This document shows, in pieces, positions 1 to 11,754 of a stretch of 64,000 nucleotides of DNA (position 1 is its first letter; the number at the start of each line of letters is the position of its first letter). Under the pieces are notes generated by a model. It was given only the letters and a program-made list of their open reading frames with translations, had not been told where the DNA came from and did not search any database. The translations under genes were made by a program, and so were the position numbers. The stretch comes from Tillus elongatus (lineage: Eukaryota; Arthropoda; Insecta; Coleoptera; Cleridae): positions 90,429,654 to 90,493,653 of the forward strand of contig OZ023262.1 in assembly GCA_964006375.1 (NCBI GenBank), given 5' to 3'.

Positions 1-320
1 CGTCTTCACGTCGGATTTATTTTTAATTAGATCATTTCGTTGTTGTTTACATGTTCTAACCAGACAATTATTATTATTATGATGGCTACTACTTCGGGTT
101 GCTTAATAAGTGGACAAAATAATTGCGATACTGTGATTGATTAAGTGGATAATATTTTAAATTTAAAGGTTAACTTTTTAAGGGACTTTTTAACTATTAT
201 AACCTATAACTAACTAGAGGAAAAATTGGTAAGTAGTTAATAATTACTAAGTTTAGTTAGTTTAGTAAGTAGGTTTTTTTATAATACATTTTCGGAGAAA
301 AAATAAGCGAGCCCTTCATT
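1..320. other. AT-rich stretch, no gene seen
   Basis: I find no coding frame, RNA gene or recognisable repeat boundary here. Confidence 0.5.
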
Positions 321-590
<270 letters not shown>

Positions 591-981
591 ATTTTTTTCG
601 TTTTCTCCCGCACAAATATAATTCCTACGTTGCAAAAATCATGAGAAAAATAAAACTGTGAAATTCGTTAAAACGTGTAGGTAGTGTAATAGTACGTATA
701 TGCAGAATAAACTGTCACAGATTGCTTATTTTGTGCTGATGAATTTCTATTTATTCCCGAATGTGCCACTGTCACTACAATAGGAACGCCGAAAAAGATT
801 TATATCCGGCAATGTTTATGATAAAGTCAAATTTTCATTTCCCCTATATTTTCACACTTGATCTCATTCCTGATTGCATGGGCGGCAGGACAGAAAGGAA
901 GAAAATAAAGTTTTCTTAAGAAAGACACAGCTGTTATAAACATTCTGTATGCACTTTATTTTAAATTCATGAAGCCTGTAC

Positions 982-984
<3 letters not shown>

Positions 985-1068
<84 letters not shown>
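985..1068. repeat. (TA)n microsatellite
   Basis: 84 bp of uninterrupted AT dinucleotides. The flanks do not obviously match arm A or arm B. Reading frames across it give only Tyr-Ile repeats and are not genes. Confidence 0.95.
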
Positions 1069-1071
<3 letters not shown>

Positions 1072-1690
1072 TCCAATAAAGCTGGATCAGGACTATAAGG
1101 CGGCATTGCATCCCAACATACCAGCAGTGGCTGGTTTCTTTCTGAGCTTTGTGAATCTTAAGAATCCACCAACTGACCTTCAGCAACCACGTTTTTGGAC
1201 AAATTAGAGGACCCGCTGGCGTATTAGAATTTTTGAACTAATTATTATGTAACTAAATTATGTAACTAAATTTTGTTAAGGTGCCCCTCCCTAACGCCAA
1301 TGGACTTAACAATCCGTATCTAATTAGGGCCAAATCAGACCATTAATAATACAAACAACGCTGCCAAATTTCAAGACAATCGGTGAGGAGATATATGAAT
1401 TATTTTTAAAAAAATCGTTATTTTACAAAAAAAATTAACACCTTGTATCTTGAAGACAATGCATTTTAGCACCTATGTTTATGGGAACTTTTTTTCATAA
1501 AATGACCTGGAAAATCAACCCCTTAAATATTGCCTCATCTTTTTTAAACACCCTGTATATGTTAAACTTTTTAACTGACCATGGAAATGGGTTCCAAGAG
1601 CCCTAATTCGCGCTCATTGGAAGACATTTTCGATAACTCTCTATTAGTGAATTTTCTTAATGAAAATTCACTAAAAAGTATGTGTAACTA
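1069..1690. other. No gene; arm A fragment with terminal hairpin
   Basis: Mostly unassigned AT-rich DNA. At 1585-1675 there is an inverted arm A fragment whose tip (about 1644-1674) is a near-perfect hairpin of 'agtgaattttc' and its complement. At about 1545 'caccctgtatat' resembles the end of a Tc1/mariner-type MITE, but I could not find a partner end. Confidence 0.5.
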
Positions 1691-2595
1691 TACAGGCTGG
1701 CTGAGAAATAATACCAACTTCGTATTCTAAATGGAATACCCTGTATATTTTGCAGATTCTAATAAGCATTTAAGAGACAACATTCAATGATGTAAGTTTT
1801 AAGTTAGTTATTCGTCTACATAAACGGAATTATGGTATTCATATTACAATTTGAGAGCGTGTACCTAATGTCACATAACACAAAAAACAAATTAACGATA
1901 ATAAACAAGTAAAAATTAGATTTAGTTACTTTATGACATGTTCAAAATGTTGACCATTAGTTGCTAAACAAAATTGCCAAGTTTGTCAGACATATTGTGT
2001 TGTTGGCCCACCTGTCGAAGCGATTGATTGGGATTGTCCTGTAAATCCACTAAAACATTTATAGACATATCATCACTAGTAATGCTTTTCAGTCTACCTG
2101 TTTTTGGTCTGTCTTGTAAACTTCCTTTTTCATTGACATTCTTTATAAGTTTGTTTACATAAGATTGGGTAATTGAAGGCCGATTAGGGTAAACTTGATT
2201 AAATAAACCGACAACTTCCGCTTGTGTTTCCTTGCGGTCACCATATCCAACCATCATTAACACTTCATTTTTTTTCTTTTTCAGTTAGAGCTACCGTTAA
2301 TTTCTGTTAACTAAGGCGTACTCTTATCTGATCGCTTAGGAAAATTTGACAAAAACTGTTAAATTTATCATTGCAGGTAAGTAACCTAGCAACATTACAA
2401 ATGAGACGATTTATCTTTATAGTTTCAGTGTATTCATGTAACTGCATTCAGTTTGAGTACATAAATGTCTCATTGTGACAACTAAACAACTTAACATCGT
2501 TAAATTTGCATCTGAAATGCTTATTAGAATTTGCAAAATATAAAGGTGTTCCATTTAAAATAACAAAGTTTGTATTATTTCTCAGCTACCCTGTA
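1691..2595 (-). mobile_element. Non-autonomous Tc1/mariner-type element with TA target duplication
   Basis: The ends are inverted repeats of roughly 85 bp, starting TACAGGCTGGCTGAG at the left and ending CTCAGCTACCCTGTA at the right. A TA dinucleotide flanks both ends (1689-1690 and 2596-2597), the standard target duplication of this superfamily. Inside is only the N-terminal part of a transposase, so the copy would depend on an enzyme supplied elsewhere. Confidence 0.75.
1964..2263 (-). pseudogene. Truncated transposase, N-terminal DNA-binding domain only
   Basis: About 99 codons resembling the helix-turn-helix region found at the N-terminus of many insect Tc1/mariner-like transposases (DUF4817 type, from memory). 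The sequence reads VGYGDRKETQAE, then a YPNRPSIT block, then a GSLQDRPKTGR linker. No DDE/D catalytic residues follow before the element ends. The same 'GYGD' start recurs in the transposase remnants at 62.3-63.7 kb, so they belong to related families. Confidence 0.6.
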
Positions 2596-2597
2596 TA

Positions 2598-2975
2598 ATT
2601 ACACATACTTTTTTTACTTGCCAAAAGTGCATTGAACTTAAATACATCAATATACCAGATGTGAAAAATATTTTCCATAGTTTTCGAAATATTAACAATT
2701 TTCGAAAATTGTTTTAACCATTTTTTCAGTAGTGAATGAAAATAGGAAAAAACTTCAAAAACAATTAGACCTTAAATTAGAAGTTAATTCAGAAAACGCA
2801 AAACATACAGGTGTTCAATTTGAAATAAAAATGTTGGTTTTATTTCTGAGCCAGCCTGTATAGTTACACATAATTTTTTACTCGTCAACAGAGTATTAAA
2901 TTTAAGTACATCAATATACCAAGTGCAAAGAACTATGTTTAGTAGTACTCGAGATATTGCCAATATCCCACACTT
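2598..2975. repeat. Duplicated flank with a second terminal-repeat relic
   Basis: A stretch of about 110 bp beginning 'ttacacata' occurs at about 2598-2705 and again, diverged, at about 2859-2970. Just before the second copy (about 2805-2858) is another right-hand end of the 1691-2595 family ('tttctgagccagcctgtata'). An older repeat probably carried the element and was duplicated or inserted twice. Confidence 0.5.
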
Positions 2976-3402
2976 TTTTTACATCCTGTACATGTCTAAA
3001 TGTGTGTACATGTGCATACAGGTGGCGTATTGAAAACGAAACAGACCGATTTGCGTCCAGGGAAATTTTTTTTAAGAAACGCTGAAACACGTTAATTTTA
3101 ATATTGACGGGGGCATGTTTTGACATAAAACTCAACTTAGTGACATAAACTCCTTAAGGGCGGTGATAACAACCCTTATATTTTAAATAGGGAACATGGG
3201 TCGAGTGTTACATCATTTGAAAGCTCTTTATTTTCTGAATCCAGCACACTAATTTTTTTTTGAAGTTTTATCAACTCGTTTTTAAAATTATTCACAGTTG
3301 GAGTTGCAAGAACGTATTTCATTCATTATGATAAGAACTGCACTAATTAGTCAATTTTTCGTTAGAAAAACTAAAAAAACAAAACCAAACGTTCAAAAAT
3401 GT

Positions 3403-4485
3403 TTATTCAGTTAAGTAAGTGGTCAAATTGTTGACCACCACCTTCCATACAAAAGTACAAATTTGTTCAAAACGAGCTCTGACATTCTGGAGCATTTGTT
3501 GAGCTATTAGACGGCATTCTTCAACAATGCGTCGTCACAATTCTTCCAGTGACTCTGGTTCTGTTGCGTGAATTCTACTCTTTAAATGGCCCTATAGAAA
3601 GAAGTCTAAAGGAGTTAAATCCGGTGATCTAGGGGGGCACTCAATAGCACCTCTACGCCCAATCCATTGCTCTGGAAACTCTCTGTTCAAAAACTCCCTA
3701 ACACGTTGTGAAACATGCGGAGGAGCTTCATCCTGTTGAAACACTAACTGATTTTCTTGATAGCAATCATCATTTTCAACAACGTCAATTAGTAGAGGGT
3801 AAAAGATATCTTCTAGTAACTCCAAATACGTTTCGCCACTCAAATTGCCATCAAGAAAAATTGGTCCGATTAAACGGTCTCGAAAAATGCCAGTCCAGAC
3901 ATTCAATTTCTGTGGAGTTTGAGTGTGGACTTCGTGAAAATATCTTGGATTATTATCTGCCCAATAACGACAATTATGACGATTGACTGTAGAGTTTAAT
4001 AAAAACGTACACTCGTCTGATAAACAGATATTGAACAGAAAGTTCCCGTTATCAGCTATTCGTGCGGTCATAACTTCACAAAACTCCAGCCGCCGATCAA
4101 AAGCATCTTCATTCAGTTGTTGTACAAGATGAATTTTATACGGGTGAAATTTATGATGCTTCAATATTCGCTGAATAGTTCTTCTTTTGATGTTTGAAAC
4201 AGTAGCCAATTTTCTCGTGCTCAAAGTTGGGTCTGCAGCAATTTGTCCTAAAACGTCAATCTCAGTAATCTCATTTCTAACCGGAAATTCACGTTCAGCA
4301 TCCCGTTTTTTGTTGACAACTGAACCACTTTGTCGAAACTTTACAACTAACTCCAAAATGTATTTTCTGTTAACATGTCTGTTCGGATGTCGTTCATTAG
4401 ACAAATTTGCGGCACGGTTGGCACAGTCACCGTTTTTGAAAAAAAGAGTAGTTATTTCAACTCTTTCTTCTACAGAATACACCAT
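3403..4485 (-). pseudogene. Tc1/mariner-like transposase, nonsense-inactivated
   Basis: Encoded a cut-and-paste transposase of about 360 residues. The N-terminus (MVYSVEERVEI) carries a helix-turn-helix block with NERHPNRHV. Catalytic acidic residues are visible as LSDECTF, VFQQDEAPPH and RSPDLTPLDFFL; I count 36 residues between the second and third aspartates. The frame is open for over 300 codons, then has TAG where Trp is expected just after the DFFL block and TGA at a CGA (Arg) position further on. In-frame sequence resumes and stops at 3403. I chose the start at 4485 because the conserved domain begins there; an in-frame ATG ten codons earlier is the alternative. Confidence 0.8.
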
Positions 4486-4558
4486 TGTGAAATTAATTTT
4501 CGGCAGTACTATCAAGTATCAAACCGACCGATAAACTGAAATAATAAACCACATTTCT

Positions 4559-4648
4559 CTCATTCCGATAAGAAATGTTCTGATAGTCAATTTTTTGTTT
4601 CCAAACCAACAAGACATTGACTATCAGCACATTTCTTATCGGAATGAG
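4559..4648. repeat. 32-bp inverted repeat in the transposase leader
   Basis: Two 32-bp arms (4559-4590 and 4617-4648) are reverse complements with one mismatch, separated by 26 bp. They lie upstream of the transposase start inside the transposon. They could form a strong hairpin in a minus-strand leader transcript, or could be a tiny nested MITE. Confidence 0.8.
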
Positions 4649-4950
4649 TAAAATGCGTTTTTGCATCTTCAACTGTGAATAATTTTTAAACGAGTTCATA
4701 AAACTTCCAAAAAAATTAGTGTGCTGAATTCAGAAAAGAAAGAGCTTTCAAATGATGTAACACTCGACCCATGTTCCCTATTTAAAATATAAGGGTTGTT
4801 ATCACCACCCTTAAGGGGTTGATGTGGCAAAGTTGTGTTTTATGTCAAAACATGTCCCCCTGAATATTAAAATTGAAGTATTTCACCGTTTCTTAAAAAA
4901 AATTTCTCTGGACGCGAATCGGTCTGTTTCGTTTTCAATGCGCCACCCTA

Positions 4951-5394
4951 TAAATGAGTGTATGAAAATGTGTGCCTATGTAGGCACACAATAATATATA
5001 CTTGTACATATGTATGTATATATTATTGTAAATACCTATGTATGTATAGTATATATTTGTAAATAATTTAGTATTATATTTAATCAGTTTAATGGGTGGT
5101 ATTTAAGTTTTGTAATTTAAATGTGTTTTGTCTTGTATTTAGTGTATTTTTAGCCTGTAATTGTATTTATCCCGTTGGATAATTAAGATTATTATTCTTA
5201 TTATCGTTATTGATCTAGAAATGGTAGAACTACTGTAAACAATGTTAATACGATCCAACGAAGTCGGACGTAGGTGTTTATATATTCCATCCCTTTACAC
5301 CATTTTGTATTTTACTAGTTGCGTATGAAGTTTTTTAATGCGTTTCTGATAAGGATACGGAAAGTGTATGAATAAACATCAAAGCGCCGACAGA
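4951..5394. other. AT-rich stretch, no gene seen
   Basis: Low-complexity 'tatgtatgta' runs and simple AT-rich DNA. No frame or repeat boundary could be supported. Confidence 0.5.
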
Positions 5395-5472
5395 ACACTG
5401 ACCCTGCTGGTTATAGGTATGCTCTTAAGTACAATTTGTAGAACCCAATTCTTCACGATATATTTTTCAGAC

Positions 5473-5509
5473 CTGACGATCGTTTCGCTAACGAAGTTAG
5501 CGTTATCAG
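5473..5509 (-). ncRNA. Hammerhead-ribozyme-like motif of a Penelope-like element
   Basis: On the minus strand CTGATAAC is followed by a 6-bp stem GCTAAC/GTTAGC with a 3-nt loop, then GAAAC and the short self-complementary ACGATCGT followed by C. This is the layout of a minimal type I hammerhead: CUGA core, stem II, GAAA core, very short stem III, cleavage-site UH. Such motifs are known in Penelope-like elements. Against activity, the position expected to be catalytic G8 is A, one extra base precedes stem II, and stem I is only about 2 bp. Confidence 0.4.
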
Positions 5510-5712
5510 AGTGATGAAGAAGCTAAATGAACAGAGACTAGAACTACTATTTATATGTTAAGTTTCCAAGCAGTTGCGAACAGCGTCCTCTGGGAATGTA
5601 TACAGACAAACCCACATTGTTGAGTCTCAAATTCCTGTAATTAAAACTGCATACCTGCTTTTGTAATACCGTTTGTCGTTGCCAGATATTAATTCTAAGA
5701 AGGAAACACTGA

Positions 5713-7062
5713 TTATTCAGATAACAGTTCGAACAATGGACTACATAAAACCAGAGCTACTGTATTCATCGAAACATTCTTGTTCAAATTTATAACCATA
5801 TCTATACTTTCGTAAGCATCTAAATTTTTGATTAACTTGAGATCTTCTTTATCTACATGATGATTATTATCCCAAATCTGCAGAGCAATACATGGTTTAT
5901 CAATAGTGCGATATCTCACTTGCGCCAAATGTTCTTTAAGTCTAGTTTCAATAGTTCTTTTAGTTTGCCCAACATATCTAAATTCACAATTCTTACAACC
6001 TATTTCATAGAAATCTATTTCATAGAATTCCGACATTACTGTGGTTTTATCTTTATCCTTTGGGTTACCTAGCAAATTTTTTTATGTATTTTTTTTTGTA
6101 GAAAATGTTCGGTGTAAATTGGCTTTCTTAAAAATGCTATTAAAACCCCTCATAATTCGCGGTCCAAATGGTAAACAGACAACGGTTTTGCCTGGTTTAT
6201 CTTTTCTGAAAGTCATAGAGTCCGCTAACATTTTCTTTGTTTTATGTATATTGACTAATTTTTCCACTAAGCAGACAGCGTAACCATTCTACTCAGCTAC
6301 ATTTTTAACATATTCAAGTTCTCTGTTGTAGCTTTCTTTATTTGAAGGAAACAGTATTAATCTATGAACCAGAAACCTCAAATTGTGTTTTTTTTGTGTG
6401 GAAAACCATGGTGTGAGTAAATCGAAATGTAACTCAAAGTAGTGGTTTCCTTTCTGTGGATGTCAAATTCTAAAGTGTCTCTATTTTTAATTACTCATAC
6501 ATCAAGGAAAGGTAATTTCTAATTAATATCTAATTCACGCGTGAATTTAATGGAGTCAAATTTACTGTTTAATTTGGCAATAAAATGATCTACTTTGCAT
6601 ACATTTGTATTAAATACTGCAAAAACATCGTCCACATAACGAAAGCATACTCTAGGAAAATAGTCATTTTCATTTGCTGGATCTGTGTCAAATCTACTCA
6701 TAAAAAGGTCTGCAATGAATTGGGAAAGGGGGTTGCCTATTGTTGTGCAATGGGTTGCTTCAAATAATTCATTATTAAATTGAAAATATTCTGATTCATG
6801 AAAAGATTTATTAAATTTACATACTCTTTGCAGACCTCTTCATCTATCTTGTTCATTTTTAACAAATGGTCTAAATACGTTAGCGTTTCTTTTGTGGGAA
6901 CACCGGAAAACAACGAGGTCACATAAAGCGATATTAAAACCTCGCCTTCAGTGCAATGTAATACTTTAACTTTATTAATAAATTCAAGTGAATTTGAAAC
7001 TGAAATATTTGTTTGTTTGATAGGCAAGGCTTTAAATGTAAATTTTATTTTATTTTAAATCT
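5713..7062 (-). pseudogene. Penelope-like reverse transcriptase/GIY-YIG protein, frameshifted
   Basis: Four fragments in order reconstruct the family layout. The first (6737-7027) holds reverse transcriptase sequence SLYVTSLFSGVPTKE, the motif A region. The second (6519-6701) holds FRYVDDVFAVF, the catalytic YxDD box. The third (6082-6267) holds a linker. The fourth (5713-6075) holds CKNCEFRYVGQTKRTIETR, a GIY-YIG endonuclease with the usual Cys-x2-Cys before it. Frameshifts separate the pieces, so no complete protein is made. It is clearly diverged from the open copy at 56865-59063. Confidence 0.75.
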
Positions 7063-7135
7063 TTACATGAATCAGGTTTAAAAACTGTATTGTGATGAAT
7101 TGGATTCCCCAAATTGTACCTATCAGTGCTCATCA

Positions 7136-8949
7136 CAATTTCCAATCTTGACTCATTAAGTATGCTGTGGCATAAATAAACGTATAAAATCTGAAACTGA
7201 CCTCGGATGTGCGTTCCAAAAACTCTCATTTGCGCTTATTTGAAGAATTTTTCAAAAAATCGAGGGTTGTCACCGCTATAAGAGAAATTTGAGTTATGAA
7301 AATTCGCTTAAAAACAAATCGCCAGCAGTCGGTAATGATATTCCAATTCTTCCATGTACTTTTAGTATACGAGTTATTGATTTCTTTGTTATTTACATCT
7401 TTTCCAATAATTTCTTCAGCTGACGTTCTAGCTGCTGACTATCTTTAATTAGCAACAGGTATTTAGGTGTCAAAAACATAATTTATATTATAATTTCAAT
7501 AAACAATGTTGTTGAAAGCTTCAGTAACTTTTGTTTGTCGCCCATTAAAATCTAAAATTCTTTGAAGCGGATTATTACTTAATTACAATGTCCTAAACGG
7601 TTTTTAAAGTATTGTATCCTCAAACTAACAATAGACTTACATATTCATAAAATTTATGTGACAATTGTTTGAAGTAATAAAGAATAAGTGATATGTAGGT
7701 AGAAAGTAATGATCCGTTCCTACTGCTGCCGTCGAAACGTCACACTGGCAGCAGGACCATTAATTCTCCTGACGTGAGTTGATGATGCAAGTGAATAACA
7801 TATAAATTATGACGAATAATAATTTATGGCGTAATAAAAATTATAAAATATACCAACATTTAACCTTTGCTTGAAATCAACTATAGAAAGTTCTAATATA
7901 AATCTCGGCGGTAGTAGCTAAGTAGTTATAGACTAATATAAATGCCAACTCGAATAGATATAAATTACCTTAATGTATGGTAAACATTCATATATGTAAG
8001 CGTAAGAATCATAAATATGTCACTACTGTTGTCAAGTAAATGCCGATTAATGTGTTCTTGGGAAACTTGAAAGATAGTTCCAGATGTTTTCTTCACGTCA
8101 TCCCGTCACTGCAGTCAGATACACATACCGGGAGAGTGACAACAGCGAACGTCGACACTCAGAAAAATTAATGAAAACCAACCGGAATCAGCAGCTGTGG
8201 TAGCTGATCTATTCTAGGATTAGATAGATGGCTCTGCCAACTTGTTATTTTGTCCCAATTATTTTTGTTTTATGGTCGATGAAATGTTAAAATATTGCTT
8301 TTAATTCCGATGTAATGTCATGAATTTTTTTACATATTCCTTTGGCATTTCGAAACACGGACTTCGTTCTTGTGGGAATCGATTCAACAATCCCAATCGA
8401 TTAGTATTTATGTCACATTAAACGGCTAAATAAAACTAAAGAAATGTTTTTAATGATAAATTTATTTTTTTCAAATAAAGAAATAAAATAACACATTTCA
8501 AGGTATAACAATAAAATAGCATTATCTTTATTCGACAAAAGTTACACAATATGATATGGATTATGAGGAAATTTTGTACAGAAATATACGCTATGAATAT
8601 AGACAATAAACACGAAAATATTTTACCGTATCTGATCAGTATCGTTTGCTTCATTGAGCAAGGTGTTAACAAACAATTTATCATTTGCCGGTTTATGGCG
8701 CCTTAGCAGAAAATTACTTTTACATATTGCATAAATAAATTAAGTGAGATCTGTACATAAATGTACAATCGTCTTAAGAGCAAATTATGTCAATAAGCAG
8801 CTAAGATGATTTGCTTAATTATAACAAAATATATCATTAGACTTACTTCAGTAAAAATAGTTTAACAAAGGCAAAACACGAACAAAACTGTTTGTAAGAC
8901 AAACTTGTTTAAACAAAATAATATGGTTTGTAGATGATAATATAAAAAT
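7136..8949. other. No gene seen; arm A fragment near the left end
   Basis: About 7187-7320 matches arm A in reverse orientation ('aaactgacc', 'gcgcttatttgaag', then a 'gaaaattcgct' tip). The rest (7330-8949) has no coding frame I would defend. It lies downstream of noc and could be regulatory, but nothing in the sequence shows it. Confidence 0.5.
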
Positions 8950-9432
8950 TTCGGGACGCAGTAAGTGCGTTATGGTAGCGAATTTTCATTAAATGCTTGA
9001 AATTTGCATAACTAAATTTTCTACGAACCTAGAAAGTCGAGTTTAAGTAAGGTATTTACGAGGGCAACATAACAACCAAATTTCATTGAAATAAATCTGT
9101 TATTTTTTGAGGTACAGTTTTTTTTAAGAAAACTGTCCGATAGGGCTGGCTAACGAACTTATTCAAGCAATTAATAAAAGAAAGATTTTTTGGATAAAAA
9201 ACAGGACATAAAACGTTGTTTTTATTGAAACTCAAATTCTAGACTTTGAGCTTTGATAAATCTTGACATCAAAATGCCTTTACTTGCGCTCAAAATCAGC
9301 TACAATTTTAATCCGAAGTGATTTCAAACCCCAATAACTCAGCTAAAATTATACTCAGGACCGCTACCCTGGCCTCGTTTTAAACATGAAAGATAAAGTT
9401 TTGTGACACTCGAGACAAAATACGTTGGCAGA

Positions 9433-10981
9433 TACGCACGCGTAAATTGAACCCAGGACTTTTCGAATTCGACAAATCATATAAAAATGTTTTTAACGAA
9501 ACCTAAATTCTAGAATTCGAGAGATTAAAAAATTCTAACGTCAAACTGCCTCTAAAATCAATCGCGGGTAATTGCGCCCAAAATGAGCCACAAATTTTGT
9601 ACGAAGAAATTTAAAACTATAATCTGGCTAAAATTAGACTCAGCGGCGCCACCTTGAGCGTGTTTCAAACATGAAATATAAAAATTTATGACATTCAAGA
9701 GAACGCACGGTGGGAGCTGCGCACGCGCAAATTAAACCTACGATTTTGCACTTTACGCATTCCACAAATCATCAACAAATGTTATTATCGAAACCTAAAT
9801 TCTAAAATCAATCGGGGTAATTACGCCCAAGTGAGTTATAATTTTTATCTGAAGTAACTTCAAACGCCCATAACTCGGCTAAAATAGGCCCCGCACTGAC
9901 ACCTTGTCCTCGTTTGAAACATGAAGAATATAGGTCTGTGAAACTAGGAACTGCGCATGCGCAAATTGAACCCTCGATTTTTGGAATTTTCGGATTCGTC
10001 AAATCATAAAAAAATATTTTCATTGAAACTAAAATTCTAGCCTAAAAAATGCTATTATCGAAACCTAAATTCTAGACTACATGCAGACTTGAAGACTACT
10101 TTCTTTAGCTTCCCTGTTGGGTTTCGTTTGAGTGAAGACAGAAGTATTCTCCTAGTATGTATGTATGTAGTATGGACCAGTTTCACCAGGGGCAACAATA
10201 ATTAATAAACTAAACTAAATTATAGTCTTTGACACTTTAGAAAAATTTAGACGTCGAACTGCCTCTAAAATCAATCTCGTTGCGCCCAAAATGACTGACA
10301 AATTTCATCCGAAGTAAATTCACACTCCAATAACTCGGCTAAAATTAGACTCAGCACTGCCACCTTGGCCATGTTTGAAACATGCAGGACATAGTTTTGA
10401 AACTCTAGGAGCTGCGCATGCGCAAATTGAACCCACAATTTTGCAAGTTTTGTATTTGACAAATCATAAAATTATTGTCATAGAAACGTATTCTAGGCTT
10501 TGAGTTTCGAAAAATTTTGACATCAGAATGCATAATTTTGCCCAAAATGAGTTACAATCTTTTCCCGAAGTAATTTCAAACTACAATAACTTCGCCAAAA
10601 TTAGATTCGACATCGCCATCTTGGACCCGTTTTATACATGTACGACAAGTGTTGGTGACATTAAAGGCAACGACGTTGGAAGCAAATTGAACCCACGAGT
10701 TTAGACATTTCGGATTCCACAAAAACATAAAAAAATGTTTTTATCGAAACGTAAATTCTAAACTTTGAGAGGTTAGAAAAATGTACGCGTCGAACTGCCT
10801 CTAAAATCAATCACGGGTAATTGCGCCGAAAATGATTTCCATTTTTTATCCGAAGTAATTTCAAACTCCAATAACTCGGCTAAAATTGGACTCAGCACTG
10901 CCACCTTGGTCCCGTTTAATAGGTGAAGGATAAAGGTCTACGAAATTCAAGGCAATGGGCGTTGATATCTGCGCATGCGCA
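9433..10981. promoter_or_regulatory. Cluster of NRF-1-like palindromes in the tandem array
   Basis: TGCGCATGCGCA occurs exactly at 9952-9963, 10413-10424 and 10970-10981, and as TGCGCACGCGCA at 9718-9729. A decayed form, TACGCACGCGTA, is at 9433-9444. The exact form matches the known NRF-1 (Drosophila Ewg) site YGCGCAYGCGCR. The fifth unit has lost it. Binding is inference; the sites are 1.3-2.8 kb from the noc stop codon. Confidence 0.5.
10077..10205. mobile_element. Penelope-like end fragment (inverted pair)
   Basis: The first half ('tgcagacttgaagactac', then a 'ccctgttggg' block) matches the inverted terminal repeat of the element at 56665-59578. The second half ('ggaccagtttcaccagggg') is the reverse complement of sequence just outside that repeat. 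It interrupts the fourth unit of the tandem array. Confidence 0.55.
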
Positions 10982-11754
10982 AATTTAACCCACGATTTTG
11001 GACTGTTCGGATTTGAGACGTGTCCATAAACAGGTTCATATCTCAAGAGATTAATTACCCCATGAGAGTGGACCAGGTGTTGTTTTGAAGGAAAGTGTGT
11101 ATGTGTATGTGTTATCCTGGACACCACGTGTGTGTCTCAAAAACTGAAAATAATAAGAGACTAAATATGAACCATTTTGATTTTTTTTTCAGTTTTCTCA
11201 AAATTTCCCGATTTATCGGGGTAAAGCGCAAACAGAATTACAAAAATCGGACACGAATGCGTGGAAAAAAATTTCCAACAAGAACAATAGCAAAAACGCC
11301 AGGTTTGGGCACAAAACCTACGCGCAATACTTCTGCGAATCCGCAGATACCAGAAGTTTTCATCAAAATATGTACCCCAGTGTCCCACACTGTTTAGCAA
11401 ATGAGCTGACAAGTACACTTAGAGATTCCAAATCACAATAACACATAACTCAAAAAGATACTAACCATGTTGATGAAACTAGGCAAAAATCTTTCGTTTA
11501 TTAATAGCTTGGACGAGTTCGTTAGGCGCCTATCAGACCAGTTTTTTATTTTTTTCGAAACAAAAATTTGTATCTCAAAAAATAACCAAGTTTTTTTGAA
11601 AAAATTTGGCTTCTATGTTGCACTCATCAATACCTTACTACACACCAAAACTCAACTTTCTAGGTTTACAGATAATTAAGTTATACAAATTTGAAACATT
11701 TAATGAATATTCGCTACCATTACGCACTTTCTGCGCCCCGAAATTCTTTTTATA

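Larger units (their letters stand above)
3019..4950 (-). mobile_element. Tc1/mariner-superfamily transposon with long inverted repeats
   Basis: A roughly 1.9-kb element flanked by TA (3017-3018 and 4951-4952). Its terminal inverted repeats run about 270 bp, far longer than the usual 25-30 bp of mariner, from 'CAGGTGGCGTATTG' at the left to 'CAATGCGCCACCCT' at the right. They pair through to about 3290 and 4690. A transposase pseudogene lies between them on the minus strand. Confidence 0.8.
5395..7135 (-). mobile_element. Decayed Penelope-like retroelement
   Basis: The order on the minus strand is a 5' end matching the 'gtgatgagcact' end repeat (about 7100-7135), reverse transcriptase fragments, a GIY-YIG endonuclease fragment, a 3' untranslated stretch and a hammerhead-like motif (5473-5509). 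The coding part is split by frameshifts. Parts of the same family recur at 38.8-39.4 kb. Confidence 0.75.
9200..11025. repeat. Tandem array, six diverged units of 250-290 bp
   Basis: Unit starts fall near 9200, 9490, 9780, 10050, 10485 and 10735. The shared landmarks in order are 'gaaacctaaattctag', 'ctgcctctaaaatcaatc', 'ccaataactcggctaaaatt', 'cactgccaccttgg', a 'gcgcatgcgc' palindrome, and 'ttcggattcgacaaatcat'. The third unit lacks its first block. The fourth is lengthened by about 150 bp of Penelope-like end sequence. Units differ clearly, so the array is old. Confidence 0.85.
8950..11754. mobile_element. 2.8-kb fold-back element with internal tandem array
   Basis: The left end (TTTCGGGACGCAGTAAGTGC at about 8949) and right end (complement ending at about 11754) are inverted repeats. 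Pairing continues inward for about 250 bp with moderate divergence, including 'tagcgaatattcattaaatg' and a 'ctaacgaac' block. Between the arms lie six tandem units and unassigned sequence. No transposase is visible. The layout, long arms flanking tandem repeats, resembles Foldback-type elements. The same end sequence occurs on the small MITEs at 34407-34718 and 37162-37471, and on a partial large copy at 56240. Confidence 0.75.

Noticed and set aside
1240..1560. Possible MITE ending 'caccctgtatat'
   Set aside because: Only one terminus could be seen, so I could not define an element.
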